From an uncultured Pelagibacteraceae bacterium (GTDB lineage Bacteria; Pseudomonadota; Alphaproteobacteria; Pelagibacterales; Pelagibacteraceae): a stretch of DNA of 34,871 nt. Below are positions 25,568 to 32,805 of the stretch, piece after piece (position 1 is the stretch's first letter; each line of letters opens with the position of its first letter). The notes below the pieces were generated by a model. It was not told where the DNA came from. It did not search any database and saw only the letters and a program-made list of their open reading frames with translations. The stretch spans positions 1 through 34,871 of the forward strand of contig CACNYF010000009.1 in the NCBI GenBank assembly GCA_902624535.1, read 5' to 3'. Made by a program: the position numbers and the translations under genes.

Positions 25568-27352
25568 ATGGCCAAAATGACTACTGAGGAAGCTTTTGTA
25601 AAAGTTTTGCAAATGCATGGAATTGAACATTCATTTGGAATTATAGGTTCAGCTTTCATGCCAATTTCAGATTTATTTCCAGAGGCTGGAATAAAGTTTT
25701 GGGATGTTGCTCACGAGACGAATGGTGGACTTATTGCTGATGGATACACTAGAGCAACAGGTAAAATGTCAATGGTTATTGCACAAAATGGTCCAGGAAT
25801 TACAGGTTTAGTAACACCAATTAAAACTGCGTATTGGAATCACACTCCATTACTTTTAGTAACTCCACAAGCAGCAAACAAAACTATGGGTCAAGGTGGT
25901 TTTCAAGAAGTAGAGCAAATGAATTTATTTAAAGACATGGTTTGTTATCAAGAAGAAGTTAGAGATCCATCTAGAATGGCAGAAGTCCTAAACAGAGTAA
26001 TTGAAAAAGCTTTTAGAGGATCTGCACCAGCGCAAATAAATGTTCCAAGAGATTATTGGACACAAGTTGTTGATATTGAATTACCTCCTATAGTTAGATT
26101 TGAAAGACAAGGTGGTGGTAAAGATGCAATTGATAAAGCTGCAAAACTTTTATCAGAAGCAAAATTTCCAGTCATTTTATCAGGGGCAGGTGTAGTAATA
26201 GGAGATGCGATTGATGATTGTAAAAAACTTGCTGAGAAATTAGATGCTCCAGTTTGTAATGGTTATCAGCATAATGATAGTTTTCCAGGAAGTCATCCTT
26301 TAGCTGTAGGACCACTTGGATATAATGGATCAAAAGCAGCAATGGAACTTATTTCCAAAGCTGATGTAGTTTTAGCACTAGGCACAAGATTAAATCCTTT
26401 TTCAACTTTACCAGGCTATGGAATTGATTATTGGCCAAAGAATGCAACAATAATTCAAGTTGATATGAACCCAGATCGTATTGGTTTAACAAAAAAAGTT
26501 ACAGTTGGTATTTGTGGGGATGCAAAAATGGTTTCACAACAAATATTAGAAAAACTAACTTCAAACGCTGGCGACAATGGTAGAGAAGATAGAAAAAATT
26601 TAATTCATCAAACTAAATCAGCTTGGTTACAAACTCTTACTAGTCTTGATCACGAAGATGATGATCCAGGAACTGTCTGGAATAAAGAAGCAAGAGAAAG
26701 AGACTCTGATAGAATGTCTCCAAGACAGGCATGGAGAGCAATTCAAGCAGGTATGCCTGAAGATGTTATAATCTCAAGTGATATTGGTAATAATTGTGCA
26801 ATTGGTAATGCGTATCCAACTTTTGAAAAGCCAAGAAAATATTTAGCACCAGGTTTATTTGGACCATGTGGCTACGGCTTTCCATCTATACTTGGAGCAA
26901 AAATAGGTTGTCCTGATACACCAGTGATTGGTTTTGCAGGTGACGGTGCATTTGGAATAAGTATGAATGAGATGAGTTCTTGTGCACGTGAAGAATGGCC
27001 AGCAATTACAATGGTTATATTTAGAAACTATCAATGGGGAGCAGAAAAAAGAAATTCAATTTTATGGTTTGATGATAATTTTGTAGGAACAGAATTAGAT
27101 CCAGAATTAAGTTATGCTAAAGTTGCTAATGCATGTGGTTTAAAAGGGATAACAGCAAAAACAATGGATGAAACAACAAAAGCAATCAAGCAATCTTGTG
27201 AAGATCAAAAAAAAGGAATTACTACATTTATTGAGGTTATTTTAAACCAAGAGTTAGGTGAGCCTTTCAGAAGAGATGCTATGAAAAAACCAGTTAAAGT
27301 TGCTGGAATAAATAAAGGTGATATGAGACCCCAAAAGTCTCTAGTAAGTTGA
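25568..27352 (+). CDS. xsc: Sulfoacetaldehyde acetyltransferase
   Basis: TPP-dependent enzyme, 594 aa, that converts sulfoacetaldehyde and phosphate into acetyl phosphate and sulfite, the central step of taurine and related sulfonate degradation. The N-terminal block EAFVKVLQMHGIEHSFGIIGSAFMPISDLFPEAG with HETNG (catalytic Glu) is diagnostic for Xsc; the TPP/Mg motif is GDGAFGISMNEMSS through FRNYQWGAEKRN. A GGGA ribosome binding site precedes the start. It leads a four-gene unit and is divergent from suyAB. The ring-module cofactor depends on thiamine, which links it to the riboswitch-controlled thiV earlier in the window. Confidence 0.96.
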   Translation: MAKMTTEEAFVKVLQMHGIEHSFGIIGSAFMPISDLFPEAGIKFWDVAHETNGGLIADGYTRATGKMSMVIAQNGPGITGLVTPIKTAYWNHTPLLLVTPQAANKTMGQGGFQEVEQMNLFKDMVCYQEEVRDPSRMAEVLNRVIEKAFRGSAPAQINVPRDYWTQVVDIELPPIVRFERQGGGKDAIDKAAKLLSEAKFPVILSGAGVVIGDAIDDCKKLAEKLDAPVCNGYQHNDSFPGSHPLAVGPLGYNGSKAAMELISKADVVLALGTRLNPFSTLPGYGIDYWPKNATIIQVDMNPDRIGLTKKVTVGICGDAKMVSQQILEKLTSNAGDNGREDRKNLIHQTKSAWLQTLTSLDHEDDDPGTVWNKEARERDSDRMSPRQAWRAIQAGMPEDVIISSDIGNNCAIGNAYPTFEKPRKYLAPGLFGPCGYGFPSILGAKIGCPDTPVIGFAGDGAFGISMNEMSSCAREEWPAITMVIFRNYQWGAEKRNSILWFDDNFVGTELDPELSYAKVANACGLKGITAKTMDETTKAIKQSCEDQKKGITTFIEVILNQELGEPFRRDAMKKPVKVAGINKGDMRPQKSLVS

Positions 27353-28653
27353 GAGTAATCAACGATAATTCTTGCGGTTGGATTAATCAATTAAATAAAA
27401 GAACTAACATTAAATTATTAGAAGAAGATATATTTTGTGATTATCTCGTAATAGGAGCCGGTTACACTGGTTTATCTGCAGCAAGAAAACTTTCAGAAGT
27501 TGATAAAAATAAAAAAATTGTTTTAATTGATGCTCAACTTGCTGGGGAAGGTGGAAGCTCTAGAAACTCTGGTTATCTTGTAGATACAACTTTAAATGAT
27601 GGGTTCACCTCAAACAAAGATAAAGAAAATTATATAATAAAAACAAATATTTATAAATTAGGAATAGAAGCAGTAAAAAAATTTATTAAACAATATCAAG
27701 TTGATTGTGATTGGAATTCTTGCGGTAAATATTTTGCATCCTCAAATTTAAAAGATGAAAATAAAGCTATAGAGTTTAGTAAACTTTTAAATAGTTTAGG
27801 TTTTGATAATAAAATTTTATATAATAATCAATTAAAAGATAAATTAGGAACAGCTTTTTATAAAATTGCAATTTATACTAGTGGTGGTGTTTTGTTAAAT
27901 CCAGGTAAATTGGTTAGAGCAATGATTGATACTCTGCCTGAAAACATAAAGTTGTATGAAAAATCTGAAATCAATAGTTGGAAAAAAATTAATAACAAAA
28001 TTGAATGTATTTCTGGAAAAAATAAAATATCAGCAAGGAAAGTAATATTTTGTACTAACGGTTTTCTAAGTTCATTAAATATTAAAAAAAATTATAGTTT
28101 TCCTATTACTTTAACCGCAAGTTTGACCAGACCACTAACTAATCAAGAATATAAAAACATTGGCTCCCCAAAGGAGTGGGGTGTACTTCCAATAAGACCT
28201 ATGGGTGCTACTATTAGAATGACTAAAGATAAACGAATTCTAATTCGAAACACTGCAGAAACCAGAAGTCCATTTTTAATGAATAAAAGCGATTTATCAA
28301 AGAGGGTAAAAATACACCGTGAAGGTTTACAAAAAAGATTTAGACAATTACCAAATGACATAATAGAGAGCAGTTGGTCAGGAATTGTATGTAGAAGTGG
28401 TAATAGTTCTCAAATATTTGAGAAAATTGATGACAATATTTTTACAGCTGGATGTTATAACGGGTCTGGTATAGGTGTTGGAACATTATTTGGAGAACAA
28501 ATAGCAATAATGGCATCTAATCAGCAGTCTGAAGAAATTAATGTTATTCAACAAAGAAAAAAACCAAATTGGTTACCACCACAACCCTTTTTAAATTTTG
28601 GAATATACACTAGATTAGCCTATGAAAGGATAAAAGCTCGATCAGAAATTTAA
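27349..28653 (+). CDS. FAD-dependent oxidoreductase (DadA/TauY-like)
   Basis: A 434-aa amine or amino-acid oxidoreductase of the DAO fold. FAD motif GAGYTGLSAARKLSE starts at residue 36; GGSSRNSGYLVD and the late SWSGIVCRSGNSSQIFE with CYNGSGIGVGTLFGEQIA are the usual flavin-contact blocks. It begins with TTG overlapping the xsc stop (TTGA), so it is translationally coupled. Taurine dehydrogenase TauY belongs to this superfamily and makes sulfoacetaldehyde, the Xsc substrate; that role is attractive by position, but no TauX partner is seen and D-amino-acid or choline-like substrates remain possible. Confidence 0.8.
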   Translation: MRVINDNSCGWINQLNKRTNIKLLEEDIFCDYLVIGAGYTGLSAARKLSEVDKNKKIVLIDAQLAGEGGSSRNSGYLVDTTLNDGFTSNKDKENYIIKTNIYKLGIEAVKKFIKQYQVDCDWNSCGKYFASSNLKDENKAIEFSKLLNSLGFDNKILYNNQLKDKLGTAFYKIAIYTSGGVLLNPGKLVRAMIDTLPENIKLYEKSEINSWKKINNKIECISGKNKISARKVIFCTNGFLSSLNIKKNYSFPITLTASLTRPLTNQEYKNIGSPKEWGVLPIRPMGATIRMTKDKRILIRNTAETRSPFLMNKSDLSKRVKIHREGLQKRFRQLPNDIIESSWSGIVCRSGNSSQIFEKIDDNIFTAGCYNGSGIGVGTLFGEQIAIMASNQQSEEINVIQQRKKPNWLPPQPFLNFGIYTRLAYERIKARSEI

Positions 28654-28859
28654 TGAAAAAAAATTTAAAGTTTATAGTTTTGCTTATAATAGGAATTGTG
28701 GCTCTTTATATCTCAACAAAGTATTATAATGATTTTAACAGAAGCAAAACTATTAAAGCATGTATAATTGGAAAAGCAGAGATAGACTCTAAAAAAAACG
28801 AAGCAGAAAAATTGTCGAAAGAACAAATAAGAAAATTTTGTGAAGATCAAATAAAATAA
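28653..28859 (+). CDS. Small anchored or exported protein in the xsc operon (68 aa)
   Basis: Overlaps the preceding stop (TAATG) and also the following start (TAATG), so it is tightly embedded. One hydrophobic helix at about residues 6-22 (FIVLLIIGIVALYISTKYY) acts as a signal anchor; the exported part holds two cysteines (KACIIGK and KFCEDQIK) about 27 residues apart and could form a disulfide. No family recognised. Confidence 0.75.
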   Translation: MKKNLKFIVLLIIGIVALYISTKYYNDFNRSKTIKACIIGKAEIDSKKNEAEKLSKEQIRKFCEDQIK

Positions 28860-30004
28860 TGAAAAAATCAAAAAGATCAGATGTAGATCCATTTATTGTT
28901 ATGGATGTTATGGAGGCGGCTAGAATAGCAGAAGAAAATGGAAAACATATTATTCATATGGAGGTTGGACAACCTGGAACTCCTGCTCCTAAAACCGCTA
29001 GAGATTTTATTACAAATGAGATCAATAAAAATAATTTAGGTTACACTGTTTCACTTGGTTTACCTGATTTAAGAAAAAAAATTTCTAATCTTTATGGTGA
29101 CTGGTATAATTTAGATGTAAATCCAAATAGAATAGTTGTTACAACAGGCTCTTCTGGGGCATTTATATTATCTTTTTCAGCTTTGTTTGATAGTGGTGAT
29201 AGAGTGGGTATTGGCTCTCCAAGTTACCCCAGCTATAGACAAATTTTAAAATCACTAAGTTTGGAAACTGTAGACATTCAAACTAAACTTGAAAATAGAT
29301 TTCAACCAACTCCAAACGATATTAAAAGTAATAATCTAAATGGAATTTTAATTGCATCTCCAGCAAATCCTACAGGATCAATGTTAGACAAAAACTCTTT
29401 AGAAAATCTTATAAATACCGCAAAAGATAATAATGTAAGTTTTATTAGTGATGAAATTTATCATGGAATTCAATATGAAGATAATCCAACATCAGCTTTA
29501 GAAATTACGGATAATTGCTACGTAATAAATTCTTTTTCAAAGTATTTTTCAATGACAGGTTGGAGAATTGGATGGATGGTTGTTCCAGAAGATCATATTA
29601 GACAAGTAGAAAGACTTTCTCAAAATTTATTTGTTTGTCCTCCTCATGCAAGTCAAGTAACTGCTCTTGCTGCGTTAGATTCTAATGATGAGTTAAAAGC
29701 CAATGTTGACGTATACAAAAAAAACAGAGAAATTCTTTTAGAAGAATTGCCTAAGGCTGGTCTCAAAAAATTTTCACCACCTGATGGAGCTTTCTATATT
29801 TATGTAGATATTTCTGAATATTCAAATGACAGCTTATCTTTTTGTAAAAAGGTTTTAGAAGAAGCTAATGTGGCTATAACTCCAGGAGTTGATTTTGACC
29901 AAAAAAGAGGAAATTCCACAATACGATTCTCATATGCAAGAAGCACAGAAGATATAATTGAGGGTACGAAGAGAATTAAAGAATTTATGTCGAAAAATTA
30001 TTAA
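28859..30004 (+). CDS. Class I/II aminotransferase
   Basis: PLP aminotransferase of fold type I, 381 aa. Visible: HMEVGQPGTPAP at the N-terminus, TTGSSGAFILSF (phosphate loop), SPANPTGSM, SDEIYHGIQY, the PLP lysine in SFSKYFSMTGWRIGW, and RFSYARSTED with the carboxylate-binding Arg. Last gene of the xsc operon. Taurine-pyruvate aminotransferase is a class III enzyme, so this is not Tpa. A cysteate or aspartate-type aminotransferase that feeds sulfopyruvate toward sulfolactate is possible by context only. Confidence 0.9.
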   Translation: MKKSKRSDVDPFIVMDVMEAARIAEENGKHIIHMEVGQPGTPAPKTARDFITNEINKNNLGYTVSLGLPDLRKKISNLYGDWYNLDVNPNRIVVTTGSSGAFILSFSALFDSGDRVGIGSPSYPSYRQILKSLSLETVDIQTKLENRFQPTPNDIKSNNLNGILIASPANPTGSMLDKNSLENLINTAKDNNVSFISDEIYHGIQYEDNPTSALEITDNCYVINSFSKYFSMTGWRIGWMVVPEDHIRQVERLSQNLFVCPPHASQVTALAALDSNDELKANVDVYKKNREILLEELPKAGLKKFSPPDGAFYIYVDISEYSNDSLSFCKKVLEEANVAITPGVDFDQKRGNSTIRFSYARSTEDIIEGTKRIKEFMSKNY

Positions 30005-30055
30005 AAGGGGGTCAGCTCTTTTAAGTATACACCAAAAGAGCTCCCCTTTTTATGC
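30003..30055 (+). terminator. Strong bidirectional-looking terminator
   Basis: AAAAGGGG (30003-30010) with AGCTCTTTT (30014-30022) pairs with AAAAGAGCT (30034-30042) and CCCCTTTT (30043-30050); a 3-nt bulge interrupts one arm and an 11-nt loop closes the stem. It ends the xsc operon right after the aminotransferase stop. The opposite strand also ends in a T-rich run. Confidence 0.85.
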
Positions 30056-30065
30056 CTTTTTGGCT

Positions 30066-30243
30066 AAATCCATCAAATGGATTTAATTTGTGTTTATTTT
30101 AATATGTGATATCTCACCAGCTAAGTGTCAGGTGGCGTTATTTCAGACATTCGCACCTCCTTCACTTAACAAATAATTATTTGTTAGGTTGTATTCAATA
30201 AATTTATTTCTATTTTTTATAAATATATTATTTGAATACAACC
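30066..30243. other. Intergenic region packed with inverted repeats, possible structured RNA
   Basis: Between the terminator and the next candidate gene lie: an 8-bp hairpin with a 3-nt loop (30066-30084); a complex hairpin of AAGTG/CACTT (30123-30127 and 30163-30167) and AGGTGGCG/CGCACCT (30130-30137 and 30152-30158); a perfect 20-nt palindrome (30167-30186); and 12-nt exact inverted arms (30187-30198 and 30232-30243). GGTG at 30131-30134 can pair with CACC at 30115-30118 or 30154-30157, as in two-state RNA switches. No known RNA family recognised. Confidence 0.55.
30121..30150 (-). CDS. Nine-codon ORF behind a perfect Shine-Dalgarno sequence
   Basis: On the minus strand AAGGAGGTG (30154-30162) is followed 3 nt later by ATG and the frame MSEITPPDT, then TAG. 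The ribosome binding site is the best in the whole window. No gene follows downstream on this strand, so a leader-peptide role is not obvious. On the plus strand the same bases spell CACCTCCTT, the 16S anti-Shine-Dalgarno sequence. Either reading is speculative. Confidence 0.25.
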   Translation of the reverse strand: MSEITPPDT

Positions 30244-30343
30244 TATCTCTTTAGTAGTATCTCGATATCAAAAATTACCCTACAATTTCAGACGAAGCTT
30301 ATGTCACAGAGACAGAAAAAGATTAAATTTGTAATTAAAAACA

Positions 30344-30535
30344 ATGAAAACAATTTTTTTAATAGGTTCAAAAAAACATACTTTGAAGTACACAAGAAAA
30401 ATGCCAGAAGGTGAAGTAAAAAAAATGAAATCTTTTGTGACGAACAAAGGACAAAAACTGGAAAAAACTTCTAAGTTTAAAATTTTAAAAGTATCAGACG
30501 ATAAAAGCTCAAGAACTTTCAAAATCAATCTTTAA
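30344..30535 (+). CDS. Hypothetical basic protein (63 aa)
   Basis: Soluble, Lys-rich frame (MKTIFLIGSKKHTLKYTRKM at the start; KTSKFKILKVSDDKSSRTFKI near the end), ending 8 nt before the photolyase gene. No family and no clear ribosome binding site. A second frame, 30301-30414 (37 aa, MSQRQKKIKFVIKNNENN), overlaps it and cannot be excluded; the longer frame has the more protein-like mix of residues. Confidence 0.42.
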   Translation: MKTIFLIGSKKHTLKYTRKMPEGEVKKMKSFVTNKGQKLEKTSKFKILKVSDDKSSRTFKINL

Positions 30536-30543
30536 TTATTTAA

Positions 30544-32001
30544 ATGAACAAAATCGTATGGTTTAGGAACGATTTACGTGTATTCAATAATGATGCTTTT
30601 AATGATGCCACTAAATCAGGAAATATTCTTCCAATTTTTATTTTTGACAAAGGGTATCATAAATTACCAACTTCAAGCTCATTTCATCTAGACTTTTTAA
30701 AATCATCGCTGGGAGAATTAACAAATACGCTAAATGAGAAATATAACTCCAAACTCAATATTTATTATGGAGATACATTAGAAATTCTAAATCATTTAAT
30801 CGATAAATTTAAAATAAATGAAGTTTACTCAAATATAATATTTAAGAACATGTACGTCACTAACTTAGATAAAGAAGTTAGTTTTTTATTTAAAGAAAAA
30901 AATGTTAATTGGAGAATTTCCAATCAATTTGGTGTTCAGCTAAATCATAGAATTAGAAATAAATGGTCTTATATTTGGAACAAATTTATAAATAGCAAAC
31001 ATAAAAATCCAGATATTAATTGCGAATTTATTAAAGACGATCATCTTGAGGATTTAACTAAAATAGAAACAAATTATATAGAAAATGGAAACATTCAGGC
31101 AGGTGGAAGGCAAAAGGCAATAGAACTTTTAGATACTTTTCTTAATGATAGATCTGAAAATTATCAGCGAGAAATGTCTTCACCCATAACAGGTGAAGTT
31201 TCGTGCTCAAGATTAAGCCCACATATTGCTTTTGGAAATATTTCGATCACAGAAATATTTAAAAAAACAAATGATAAATTAAAATCTGAATTATCATATA
31301 CAAAAAAGAAATCTTTAATTGCATTTAAAAGTAGGTTGGCATGGCACTGTCATTTTATTCAAAAATTATATGATGAGCCAGAAATTGAGTTTAGAAATAT
31401 GAATAGCGCTTATAACGGAATTAGAGAAAACGATTTTAATGAAAAATTTTACATAGCATGGGAAAATGGAACTACTGGTTTCCCATTTGTAGATGCTTGT
31501 ATGAGATATCTGAAAAAAAATGGTTGGATTAATTTTAGAATGAGAGCAATGTTAGTTTCTTTTGCTTCATACCAATTATGGTTAGATTGGAAAAAAACGT
31601 CAAAACATTTGGCAAGATTATTTACTGATTATGAACCAGGAATTCATTATTCTCAATTTCAAATGCAATCTGGTACAACAGGTATAAATTCAATAAGAAT
31701 TTATAATCCCATAAAACAATCAACTGATCAGGATCCAAATGGAGATTTTATTAAAAAATGGGTTCCTGAGTTAAAAAATATTCCAGGAAAGTTAATTCAT
31801 GAACCATGGAAACTTACATATATTGAGCAAAAAGGAATTAATTTAGAGATTGGTAAAGATTACCCATCTCCTATAGTTGACAATCAATTATCGACAAAAA
31901 TTGCTAGAGATAAAATTTGGAATGTTAAAAAATCTACAGAAGCTAAAATTGTTTCAGCAGAAGTTCTAAAAAAACATGCAAGCCTATCTCAAAGAAGATA
32001 G
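30544..32001 (+). CDS. phrB: Deoxyribodipyrimidine photolyase/cryptochrome family protein
   Basis: Light-driven DNA repair flavoprotein of 485 aa. The N-terminal alpha/beta antenna domain begins [17 protein letters not shown]; the FAD domain shows [56 protein letters not shown], and [19 protein letters not shown], all standard photolyase blocks. The last 30 residues are a Lys-rich tail. Surface-ocean exposure fits. It could be a CPD or (6-4) type enzyme; the antenna cofactor cannot be read. Small unknown genes follow 19 nt later. Confidence 0.93.
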   Translation: MNKIVWFRNDLRVFNNDAFNDATKSGNILPIFIFDKGYHKLPTSSSFHLDFLKSSLGELTNTLNEKYNSKLNIYYGDTLEILNHLIDKFKINEVYSNIIFKNMYVTNLDKEVSFLFKEKNVNWRISNQFGVQLNHRIRNKWSYIWNKFINSKHKNPDINCEFIKDDHLEDLTKIETNYIENGNIQAGGRQKAIELLDTFLNDRSENYQREMSSPITGEVSCSRLSPHIAFGNISITEIFKKTNDKLKSELSYTKKKSLIAFKSRLAWHCHFIQKLYDEPEIEFRNMNSAYNGIRENDFNEKFYIAWENGTTGFPFVDACMRYLKKNGWINFRMRAMLVSFASYQLWLDWKKTSKHLARLFTDYEPGIHYSQFQMQSGTTGINSIRIYNPIKQSTDQDPNGDFIKKWVPELKNIPGKLIHEPWKLTYIEQKGINLEIGKDYPSPIVDNQLSTKIARDKIWNVKKSTEAKIVSAEVLKKHASLSQRR

Positions 32002-32020
32002 AACTTTATAATAATTATTA

Positions 32021-32239
32021 ATGACTTTTAAAAAATATCTATGGAAATGTAGGTTGATAGTTTTAATTACACCTAATTACAGTCATCCAGAATACAAGAG
32101 ATCAAAAGAATTATATCAAAAAGAAATTAAAGGGTTTCACAAAAGATATATAAAATTACTCACAAAATTAGATAAATCAAAAAAATTTAAAATTATTTTA
32201 ATTGGTTTTGATGGCACAAAAAAAAATCGAGTTAGATAA
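32021..32239 (+). CDS. DUF4174-like protein, frame broken at a run of nine A
   Basis: The frame reads WKCRLIVLITPNYSHPEYKR through KFKIILIGFDGTKK, like the first two thirds of DUF4174 domains (normally about 110-130 aa). The family continues after LIGKDG with a stretch ending in IDAMPM. Here the frame runs into a stop after NRVR, but the missing tail (IELDKIYTKRIFEVVDKMPM) is present in the next frame. The switch point is A9 at 32218-32226; with eight A the frames join. Sequencing error, decay or slippage are all possible. No signal peptide is seen. Confidence 0.6.
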   Translation: MTFKKYLWKCRLIVLITPNYSHPEYKRSKELYQKEIKGFHKRYIKLLTKLDKSKKFKIILIGFDGTKKNRVR

Positions 32240-32561
32240 AATATATACAAAAAGAATATTCGAAGTAGTTGATAAAATGCCAATGAATAAATTAATCAAA
32301 GATAAAAAGTTTAAACCTTTGAATCTTTCTTTATTTTCAGATTATAAACCAGAGACAACTCTAAAAGGCTTAGGTTTTAAAGATAAAGAAAAAGCATTGT
32401 TCACTGTTAAAGCTATAAAAAAAAGGCCAATAAAATACCAAGTAAATGTTATTGCAACTATGCTAGGTAGGGCTAAAAATCATCCAAATAAAACTAAAGA
32501 CATGAATAATGCAATAATTATTTTTAAAAAATGGATGGAAAATTATAAAAAGAATAAATGA
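32211..32561 (+). CDS. Uncharacterised protein carrying a DUF4174-type tail at its N-terminus
   Basis: From ATG 32211 the frame gives 116 aa. Its first about 25 residues (IELDKIYTKRIFEVVDKMPM) look like the end of the preceding DUF4174 domain. The remainder (NKLIKDKKFKPLNLSLFSD, LGFKDKEKALFTVKAIKKRP, YQVNVIATMLGRAKNHPNKT) is a basic helical domain I cannot name. The natural start of an independent gene could be ATG 32277 or 32283, leaving a 90-95-aa protein; otherwise both domains are one polypeptide after frameshift. Confidence 0.6.
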   Translation: MAQKKIELDKIYTKRIFEVVDKMPMNKLIKDKKFKPLNLSLFSDYKPETTLKGLGFKDKEKALFTVKAIKKRPIKYQVNVIATMLGRAKNHPNKTKDMNNAIIIFKKWMENYKKNK

Positions 32562-32755
32562 TTGAATTTTTATTTAAAGTATCACTGCTAATTCTTGGTT
32601 TAATAGTAATCAGATTTGGGATTATTCAGATTAGAAAGTACAAAAAGGGAGAAATTAGATCAAAAAATAATATTTTCAGTCAAATTTCATTTTTAATTTT
32701 CTTTGCTGCAATTATAGGGCTAGTTATTTATTCAATATTAGGCTTACTCGAGTAA
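32558..32755 (+). CDS. Small membrane protein (65 aa), unknown
   Basis: ATGA overlap with the preceding gene. Two hydrophobic segments (about residues 3-22 and 43-62) flank a basic loop (QIRKYKKGEIRSKNN). No family recognised. It is followed by a 50-nt gap before the secreted repeat protein. Confidence 0.65.
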   Translation: MIEFLFKVSLLILGLIVIRFGIIQIRKYKKGEIRSKNNIFSQISFLIFFAAIIGLVIYSILGLLE

Positions 32756-32805
32756 GCTAATTTATCTCATATAATAATTTTTAAATTCCAATAAAGAGCT
32801 TGATT

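Noticed and set aside
25478-25630. N-terminal extension of SuyA by 51 residues
   Set aside because: It would run through the divergent promoter gap and into xsc, and the SAF domain is complete without it.
30154-30162. 16S rRNA 3' end, suggested by CACCTCCTT
   Set aside because: No other 16S sequence surrounds it, so it is not an rRNA gene or fragment.
30301-30414. 37-aa frame MSQRQKKIKF...
   Set aside because: It overlaps the longer 63-aa frame, is mostly Lys/Asn/Phe as expected by chance in this DNA, and has a weak ribosome binding site; kept only as an alternative.
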